This document shows, one piece after another, positions 6,702-10,282 of a stretch of DNA of 10,282 bases. The number at the start of each line of letters is the position of its first letter. Position 1 is the first letter of the stretch. This DNA comes from Acidaminococcaceae bacterium UBA2453 (GTDB lineage: Bacteria; Bacillota; Negativicutes; Acidaminococcales; Acidaminococcaceae). A program made the translations under genes and the position numbers. The stretch lies in the NCBI GenBank assembly GCA_002342505.1, contig DDQB01000050.1, positions 1 to 10,282 on the forward strand, written 5' to 3'. Below the pieces are notes generated by a model. It made no database searches, was not told the origin of the DNA, and saw only the letters and a program-made list of their open reading frames with translations.

Positions 6702-6789
6702 GCAGGTTTTAAGCAGGTTTTAGAAAACTTGTATAAAACTTGGAATAAACTTGGATAAAACTTTAATTAAACTTGTAACAGACTTGGAT
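6702..6789. repeat. Phased 11-bp repeat array, iteron or multi-site operator
   Basis: Eight consecutive 11-bp units. The first two (6702-6712, 6713-6723) are GCAGGTTTTA plus A/G. The next six carry AAACTTG-type cores at 6725, 6736, 6747, 6758 (AAACTTT), 6769 and 6780 (AGACTTG), each exactly 11 bp apart. Read on the minus strand, the first two give AAAACCTGC, a variant of the same core in inverse orientation. Eleven bp is close to one helical turn, so bound proteins would line one DNA face. It lies upstream of the sigma-like gene and outside any coding frame, so coding constraint cannot explain it. Initiator iterons or activator/repressor sites both fit. Confidence 0.75.
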
Positions 6790-6841
6790 TTCCAGAAAAA
6801 GACGATAGATTAATCGCACGGGCAGTTGAAATAGGGGAAAT

Positions 6842-6863
6842 AAAAATTTTTTTTAAAATTTTT
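6842..6863. other. All-A/T palindrome in the divergent control region
   Basis: AAAAATTTT (6842-6850), a TTTT loop, then AAAATTTTT (6855-6863): perfect 9-bp arms made only of A and T, about 50 bp from the 11-bp array. It could be an easily melted DNA-unwinding element for an origin, an UP-like promoter element or a bendable spacer. The stretch 6612-7051 holds no protein gene that I can support. Confidence 0.4.
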
Positions 6864-6944
6864 GTTTCCGACAGGAAGAGGTTGCGACCGTCTTTTTTTT
6901 TGGCTGCATAAATTAATCTTTAATTCATAATTTATCGGTAACGG

Positions 6945-6973
6945 TTGACATGTATAACAAATGGGAGTACAAT
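6945..6973 (+). promoter_or_regulatory. Strong promoter of the XRE regulator gene
   Basis: TTGACA at 6945-6950 (perfect -35), a 17-nt spacer, and TACAAT at 6968-6973 (5 of 6 to -10). This is the best sigma-A promoter in the window. It fires rightward into the XRE gene about 80 nt downstream and lies opposite the replication operon. Confidence 0.8.
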
Positions 6974-6984
6974 TGCATTTGTAC
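6957..6984. promoter_or_regulatory. Nested palindromes over the -10 box, candidate XRE operator
   Basis: GTACAA (6967-6972), six spacer bases, TTGTAC (6979-6984) form a perfect 6-bp inverted repeat covering the -10 box. ACAAAT (6957-6962) and ATTTGT (6977-6982) form a second pair around it. A dimeric XRE repressor bound here would block its own promoter. The match to this particular protein is inferred from position. Confidence 0.55.
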
Positions 6985-7051
6985 CTACTTTTTCAAATCG
7001 TTCTGGTAAAAACGTGCGGATGTTAATTACTACAAAGAGGTGATTCACGAA

Positions 7052-7402
7052 ATGCAAGAGAAGCTTGCTAAAGAAAATGCGCAACGGGGGCAGATCATCC
7101 GGACAGCCCGCGAGATTGCCGGCATGACCCAGGCGGAGCTGGCCGACAGGCTGACCGTTTCCTCCAACTCCGTATGCAGTTGGGAAAAAGGAGACGCTAA
7201 ACCGTCTGTGAAACACTGGAGCGCCCTTTGCGACCTGTTAAAGATTCCTCCGGATATTATCGGAGCGGATCATACGATCAACCGGGAAAGCGCCCGGAAA
7301 TTCCAGCTGATGATTTTGCAGAACACTCACCTGTGCCCGAAATGCCAGCCGATACTGGAAGCTTTTATTAACAAGTATTATAGAACAAACGCTCCGGAAT
7401 AA
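7052..7402 (+). CDS. XRE-family transcriptional regulator, 116 aa
   Basis: DNA-binding regulator of the Cro/cI/XRE (HTH_3) type. The helix-turn-helix domain covers about residues 13-70: GQIIRTAREIAGMTQAELA, DRLTVSSNSVCSWEKGDAK and SALCDLLKIPPDIIG. The recognition helix is around SSNSVCSWEKG. The C-terminal ~45 residues hold one CPKC pair (95-98), possibly for metal binding or disulfide formation, and end FINKYYRTNAPE. The ATG at 7052 has GAGGTG (7037-7042) 9 nt upstream; a GTG at 7040 lies within that RBS and is rejected. It has its own promoter and terminator and is transcribed away from the replication operon, like a phage or plasmid repressor next to early genes. Autoregulation is likely. 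Confidence 0.88.
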   Translation: MQEKLAKENAQRGQIIRTAREIAGMTQAELADRLTVSSNSVCSWEKGDAKPSVKHWSALCDLLKIPPDIIGADHTINRESARKFQLMILQNTHLCPKCQPILEAFINKYYRTNAPE

Positions 7403-7469
7403 GGAGCCATACATCATTCGCCAACGGATGCCGTTTGAACCGGAACCGCGTTTGAAAAGCATACCACAA

Positions 7470-7502
7470 CGCTTTGCGTTTTTTACGCAAGGCGCTTTTT
7501 TT
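7470..7502 (+). terminator. Rho-independent terminator after the XRE gene
   Basis: CGCTTTGCGT (7470-7479) pairs with ACGCAAGGCG (7485-7494) over 10 bp with one G-T pair and a 5-nt T loop, followed after one C by a run of seven T. It separates the regulator from the amidase gene, so the latter needs its own promoter in about 7503-7590, where I see no convincing sigma-A boxes. Confidence 0.88.
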
Positions 7503-7610
7503 ATTTTTTTTAAATTTTTTTCATTTTCCATCTCATATTTCGACCCCCCTTCCGGAGAATATAAGTGTAGGGCAAAATACTACGAATCCAAAATGAAGGA
7601 GGTGAGACAG

Positions 7611-8240
7611 ATGAACGTATGTGATGTTGTTACGGAAGAGATGATCCGGGACATGGCCCGGGAAGCAAGAGGCGGCATCCACCGGATCTTTCTCCACTGG
7701 ACCGGCGGCCATTACGGCGTGAACGAAACGGCCTACCATTTGTGTATCGACCGGGACGGTACGGTGTACATGAACTGCAAAAGCTTTTTAAGCTATAAGC
7801 CCCACACCTACCAGCGCAACAGCGGGGCCATCGGCATCGCGCTGCTCTGCGGGTACGACGCCCACTGCTGGACTCCCGCCGGACGGGACGCCAGCCTGGT
7901 GGATGTGGCCTACGAAAGCGACCGCTTGGTGAGACCGGACTGTGCCGCCATCGACTACGGCGAGGAGCCGCCCACCCAAAAGCAGATCGATGCGCTGGCG
8001 AAGATCGTGGCGCTGTTATGCCATGAGCTGTGGCTTCCCCTTGACGAAGACACGGTGATGACCCATTGCGAGATCGCTTTCATCGACGGCTACGGCCCCG
8101 GCGACGGGGACCCGGACATGCGGTGGGATCTGTGGTTTTTGCCGGAACCCGCCACCCTGCAGGGGGAACTGTACCCCGGCGGCATGCTGCTGCGTGCCAA
8201 AGCCCAGTACTATCTGGACACGAAAGAGAAAGACGAGTAA
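7611..8240 (+). CDS. N-acetylmuramoyl-L-alanine amidase, Amidase_2-like, 209 aa
   Basis: Probable zinc peptidoglycan hydrolase that cuts the bond between MurNAc and L-Ala. Metal-ligand candidates are H29 (FLHWTGG), H152 (MTHCE) and an Asp in GDGDPDMRW (D167 most likely), the His-His-Asp set of this fold; AYHLCIDRDGTVY (41-53) is the conserved strand pair. There is no signal peptide, membrane segment or cell-wall-binding repeat, so export needs help, as with phage endolysins. The ATG at 7611 follows AAGGAGG (7596-7602) with 8-nt spacing; an ATG at 7593 is in frame but precedes the RBS. It leads a set with DUF1659, DUF2922 and YvrJ genes. GC is higher than in the flanks. Lysis, spore or envelope remodelling roles remain open. 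Confidence 0.85.
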   Translation: MNVCDVVTEEMIRDMAREARGGIHRIFLHWTGGHYGVNETAYHLCIDRDGTVYMNCKSFLSYKPHTYQRNSGAIGIALLCGYDAHCWTPAGRDASLVDVAYESDRLVRPDCAAIDYGEEPPTQKQIDALAKIVALLCHELWLPLDEDTVMTHCEIAFIDGYGPGDGDPDMRWDLWFLPEPATLQGELYPGGMLLRAKAQYYLDTKEKDE

Positions 8241-8279
8241 TTATATTAATTAGCGAAAAAAAGACAAGGAGTGATTTCA

Positions 8280-8504
8280 ATGGCAGCAACCATGAATGTA
8301 GTAAAACGTACATTATCCATTTCCATCGCCCGCGGACAGGACGCGGACGGCAACCAGGTGACCAAAAGCTATTCCTATTCCAACGTTAAACCTGACGTGG
8401 AACCGGAGAAACTGCTGGCCGTAGGCAAAGCCCTGGGCGGGCTGTTTGACAACGATATTACGGGCCTGACGGTAGTTGAGAGGGCATCTCTGATTGAAGA
8501 GTAA
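8280..8504 (+). CDS. DUF1659 family protein, 74 aa
   Basis: Small soluble protein of a Bacillota family without known function. It begins MAATMNVVKRTLSISI and contains ARGQDADGNQVTKSYSYSNV followed by EKLLAVGKALGGLFDNDI, the latter being the typical amphipathic helix of DUF1659. The ATG at 8280 has AAGGAG (8266-8271) 8 nt upstream; the in-frame GTG at 8271 falls in that RBS. It lies 39 nt after the amidase and is normally followed closely by a DUF2922 gene, but here a 345-nt gap with repeat element B intervenes. DUF1659 and DUF2922 products are of matching size (74 aa each here) and share the beta-beta-helix look, so a heteromeric partnership is conceivable. Confidence 0.85.
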   Translation: MAATMNVVKRTLSISIARGQDADGNQVTKSYSYSNVKPDVEPEKLLAVGKALGGLFDNDITGLTVVERASLIEE

Positions 8505-8582
8505 TCTTTAATTATTGTTGTAAAGCGCCGGAATGGTTTATCCGTACGGCCTTTGCACTTTTGCAACGTGAGGCAGCGTTGA

Positions 8583-8744
8583 GTCCACGAGGTTATCCCG
8601 GAAGGGTTTGCCCCATCGCGACGCACAGACGGCGACCGCGCAAGCGGGATGCCGTCGAAGCGGTCGCGGGGAATAAGCAGGGAACCACAAGCTTTGCTTG
8701 TGTGTTCATCGCTTATGCTGTGCAGGGAGGGATAACCTCTGGAC
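8583..8744 (+). repeat. Repeat element B: second stem-bounded structured repeat
   Basis: A 162-bp relative of element A in the same orientation. The terminal stem pairs 8583-8599 with 8729-8744 over 16 bp with one bulged C (8588). The 22-nt core at 8597-8618 is identical to that in A, and AGGGAGGG-like sequence lies at the right. Inside, GCGACCG (8632-8638) pairs with CGGTCGC (8661-8667), and CCCC 8611-8614 with GGGG 8668-8671. Alternatively CCGC/GCGG close a GCAA loop (8636-8647). CACAAGC/GCTTGTG (8686-8692, 8696-8702) makes a 7-bp hairpin absent from A. The outer stem sequence differs from A yet stays paired. It fills most of the 8505-8849 gap; I see no gene there. Confidence 0.7.
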
Positions 8745-8849
8745 TAACGCTGTATATGTTCAAACATTCGCGGCGCGCTGTGAAGGGACAACCATCCGGC
8801 GCAGTTAGAAAACCAATGTAGTATTCTTAAATTACAGGAGGAAAACACA

Positions 8850-9074
8850 ATGAAAAATTCTGATACCGATCTGGATTTGATCTTTAAAAACACGGTTGGC
8901 AAAAAGGTAACCCTGAACATCGAGGAACCGAAGCCTGGCATCACCAAAGCGGAAATCGACGCCGCCATGAAAGTGATTGTGGACAACAACGTCTTCAACA
9001 GCACCGGCGGCGATCTGGTGGAAGCGGTAGGCGGACGGCTGCGTACCACTACTTTAGACGCCATCGAAGAATGA
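8850..9074 (+). CDS. DUF2922 family protein, 74 aa
   Basis: Small soluble protein of a family without known function. It begins MKNSDTDLDLIFKNTVGKKV, has TLNIEEPKPGITKAEIDAAM then KVIVDNNVFNSTGGDLVEAV, and ends RTTTLDAIEE. The central 'P-x-P-x-I-(T/S)' turn followed by a helix and the NxxF(N/T)STGGDL segment are typical of DUF2922. The ATG at 8850 follows AGGAGG (8836-8841) by 8 nt. The YvrJ gene starts 16 nt downstream, so the two are co-transcribed. DUF1659, DUF2922 and YvrJ genes recur together in Bacillota, implying joint function. Confidence 0.87.
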   Translation: MKNSDTDLDLIFKNTVGKKVTLNIEEPKPGITKAEIDAAMKVIVDNNVFNSTGGDLVEAVGGRLRTTTLDAIEE

Positions 9075-9090
9075 GGAACGGAGGCGCTAC

Positions 9091-9258
9091 ATGGACGCTT
9101 CTGAACTCTTTCGCTTCATCAAAGACTTCGGCTTCCCCGTGGTGCTGAGCTGGTTCCTGTTAGTCCGCATGGAAAGCAAACTGGCCAGCCTGACGGAAGT
9201 CATCGGGGAACTGAGCTGTAACATCGCCGCCCTGCGGGGCGAAAATGCGGGAAAATAG
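9091..9258 (+). CDS. YvrJ family small membrane protein, 55 aa
   Basis: Single-span membrane protein: a short N-terminus (MDASELFRFIKD), a hydrophobic segment FGFPVVLSWFLLVRM at about 13-27, and an amphipathic tail with ESKLASLTEVIGELSCNI ending GENAGK. Length and the Gly-Phe-Pro entry into the membrane helix are typical of YvrJ. The ATG at 9091 has GGAGG (9080-9084) 6 nt upstream. It closes the amidase-DUF1659-DUF2922-YvrJ set and is followed by a strong terminator. The function is unknown. In B. subtilis yvrJ lies near and is controlled by the SigO/RsoA system. A holin-like or membrane-anchor role beside a leaderless amidase is a guess. Confidence 0.85.
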   Translation: MDASELFRFIKDFGFPVVLSWFLLVRMESKLASLTEVIGELSCNIAALRGENAGK

Positions 9259-9270
9259 AATAGAGTAAAA

Positions 9271-9339
9271 AAAGAATCACCGACTGTACTGCTATTAACT
9301 ATGCGTTAAATAACAGAAAAGCAGTCGGTGATTTTTTTA
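9271..9339 (+). terminator. Rho-independent terminator after the YvrJ gene
   Basis: AATCACCGACTG (9275-9286) pairs perfectly with CAGTCGGTGATT (9322-9333), with further inner pairing between CTGCTATT- and AATAACAG-type arms and ATTAAC/GTTAA around a TATGC loop. A run of seven T follows on plus and an A-run precedes, so it could work in both directions. It ends the plus-strand operon. Confidence 0.92.
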
Positions 9340-9431
9340 TTATTAAAAAGCAAACAGCAGAAGATTTAAATTTTATTCTTAATGTGATAAAATCAAATAC
9401 AAAAAACAAATTGTTTTGTGAGGAAATTAGC

Positions 9432-9725
9432 ATGAGACCGCTTGTCAGTGTTATCGTTCCGGTGTATAAGGTGGAAGATGTTTTGGCGCGCTGTCTGGAC
9501 AGTTTGTGCAGGCAGAGTCTGAAAGAGATAGAGATCCTTCTTGTGGATGACGCTTCCCCAGACCGGTGCGGTGAGATTTGTGAAGAATATGCAGAAAAAG
9601 ATTCCCGGTTCCGTGTGATTCATCATCCAGAAAACCGGGGGCTCTCTGCTGCCCGGAATACCGGCATAGCCCAAGCGTCTGCAGATTACCTGATGTTCGT
9701 GGACAGCGACGAGGATTTTGTTTGA
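9432..9725 (+). pseudogene. Truncated GT2 family glycosyltransferase (N-terminal 97 codons)
   Basis: Start of an inverting GT-A sugar transferase: VSVIVPVYKVEDVLARCLDS (5-24), the nucleotide-binding LLVDDASPDR (37-45), GLSAARNTGIAQA (70-82) and the metal-binding DxD motif at DSDE (91-94). Intact family members run on for 200 or more residues, but a TGA follows DSDEDFV. Removing one T from the TTTTGTTT run would join this frame to the next one through DFVDEYFKNGK. The sequence after it no longer looks like a glycosyltransferase, so this is a deletion or fusion remnant plus frameshift. ATG 9432 is preceded by GAGGAAATTAG. Confidence 0.8.
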
Positions 9726-10125
9726 CGAGTATTTTAAGAACGGCAAGTTGTGGCTATTTTTTGCGGATCACGGAAGGTATTTGCTGGTGACTGTCGTGTT
9801 AACTGGACTGTGTTTCTGTGCCTGTGAACAGGAGAGTGCAATGGCAGCGGAATGGGTTACCAGCTCCAGAATGGGTCATCTTGTTGTGCTTGCATTTCGC
9901 CTGTTCATTTGTACAGGGATTTCTGTATTGGGATACTGGTTGGCCTATCATCGTACGGTACAGTATAAAGAGGTGAAGCAGTGGGTGCTGCGAAAGATGG
10001 ATGTGTGGAGAAAAAATAGAGTTTTTAAATTTTTCCATTTTAGCTGTTGTATTTTGGTTCAAGAAAACAGTATGTTATTAAGAGCTTACGCTTACTTTCA
10101 TCTTTACTTTTTGGGGAAAGTGTGA
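9718..10125 (+). pseudogene. Membrane fragment resembling a polysaccharide flippase (Wzx) C-terminus
   Basis: An open frame of about 135 codons lacking a proper start (TTG at 9718 without an RBS). It reads YFKNGKLWLFFADHGRYLLV, then two hydrophobic spans (LLVTVVLTGLCFCAC and LVVLAFRLFICTGISVLGYW), then YHRTVQYKEVKQWVLRKM. The order of amphipathic stretch, two membrane helices and 'Y-x-R-T-x-(E/Q)-(Y/F)-K' tail resembles the last part of Wzx-like lipid-linked oligosaccharide flippases, but this is from memory and not certain. It overlaps the end of the GT2 fragment in another frame. It is best read as debris of a polysaccharide operon; a short independent membrane protein is the alternative. 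Confidence 0.5.
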
Positions 10126-10190
10126 TAAAATTAATTACGAACTAAAGTTCTAAAAAACTTAAAAGTAACATATTCTATTGAATTTTACTC

Positions 10191-10220
10191 TTGACGCAAT
10201 AATAGCAACATGAATATAAT
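10191..10220 (+). promoter_or_regulatory. Promoter at right end
   Basis: TTGACG at 10191-10196 (5 of 6), an 18-nt spacer and a perfect TATAAT at 10215-10220, in an AT-rich gap after the flippase-like fragment. It reads rightward out of the window, so the polysaccharide debris is not leading this next gene. Confidence 0.65.
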
Positions 10221-10247
10221 TATATATAGAAAAGGGGTCTTTATGCC

Positions 10248-10282
10248 TTGAATCAGTATGATGAATGTAGTGAAATAGTTTG
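10248..10282 (+). CDS. Possible start of a gene running off the right end
   Basis: TTG at 10248 lies 10 nt after AAGGGG (10232-10237) and opens a frame (MNQYDECSEIV) that reaches the end of the window without a stop. The ATG at 10243 stops after two codons and the one at 10258 stops quickly, so TTG is the only usable start seen here. Too little is visible for any function. Confidence 0.35.
   Translation, partial: MNQYDECSEIV

Noticed and set aside
6702..6789. CRISPR array
   Set aside because: Repeat units are 11 bp without spacers and no cas genes are present; iteron/operator array fits better.
6864..6905. Terminator before the T-run near 6891-6900
   Set aside because: No stable stem longer than 3-4 bp precedes the T-run, and no transcript is expected to end there.
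8561..8821. An 86-codon frame inside the DUF1659-DUF2922 gap
   Set aside because: It translates repeat element B; the equivalent protein from element A lies in another context, so the conservation is at nucleic-acid level and not coding.

Overview
The window looks like an accessory region of a low-to-medium GC Bacillota chromosome, most likely a Negativicutes gut commensal. That placement is inference from the DUF1659/DUF2922/YvrJ/amidase set, strong AGGAGG-type ribosome binding sites and TTG starts; no marker gene settles it. No tRNA, rRNA, integrase, transposase, terminase, capsid gene or CRISPR array was found.

Layout. (1) 1-427 is the 3' end of a GT-B glycosyltransferase. (2) 639-1856 is an AT-rich HNH_5-type nuclease gene on its own RBS. 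(3) 6611 down to 1976, minus strand, is a tight replication operon: a sigma-70-like protein, a phage-type replisome organizer, a DnaC/IstB-like helicase loader, a DnaB helicase and a small unknown protein. All junctions overlap or touch except loader-dnaB, where a structured repeat (element A) sits. (4) 6612-7051 is a divergent control region. It holds six 11-bp-phased AAACTTG repeats preceded by two inverted copies, an all-A/T palindrome, and a near-consensus promoter with a palindromic operator candidate. (5) 7052-9258, plus strand, holds an XRE regulator with its own terminator, then a leaderless peptidoglycan amidase, DUF1659, DUF2922 and YvrJ genes, closed by a strong terminator. A second repeat (element B) splits DUF1659 from DUF2922. 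(6) 9432-10125 is a broken polysaccharide locus: the N-terminal 97 codons of a GT2 glycosyltransferase joined, one base out of frame, to a membrane segment resembling the C-terminus of a Wzx flippase. A fresh promoter follows, with the start of another gene running off the end.

Reading as a unit: the minus operon supplies initiator, loader and helicase, so the block has a phage- or plasmid-style replication module, but no integration, packaging or conjugation genes are visible. Two DNA arrays could serve as initiator sites: TGTCCC iterons inside the replisome organizer gene, beside an AT-rich purine/pyrimidine tract, and the 11-bp array between the divergent operons. The XRE protein probably controls its own promoter and perhaps the divergent one. 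The sigma-like protein may serve the amidase-DUF1659-DUF2922-YvrJ genes (inference). Polysaccharide genes on both flanks suggest the block sits in, or disrupted, a capsule/exopolysaccharide locus.

The least explained signals are repeat elements A and B. They share an identical 22-nt core, but their terminal stems differ in sequence while both remain paired, which points to a conserved RNA or hairpin structure rather than simple sequence repetition.
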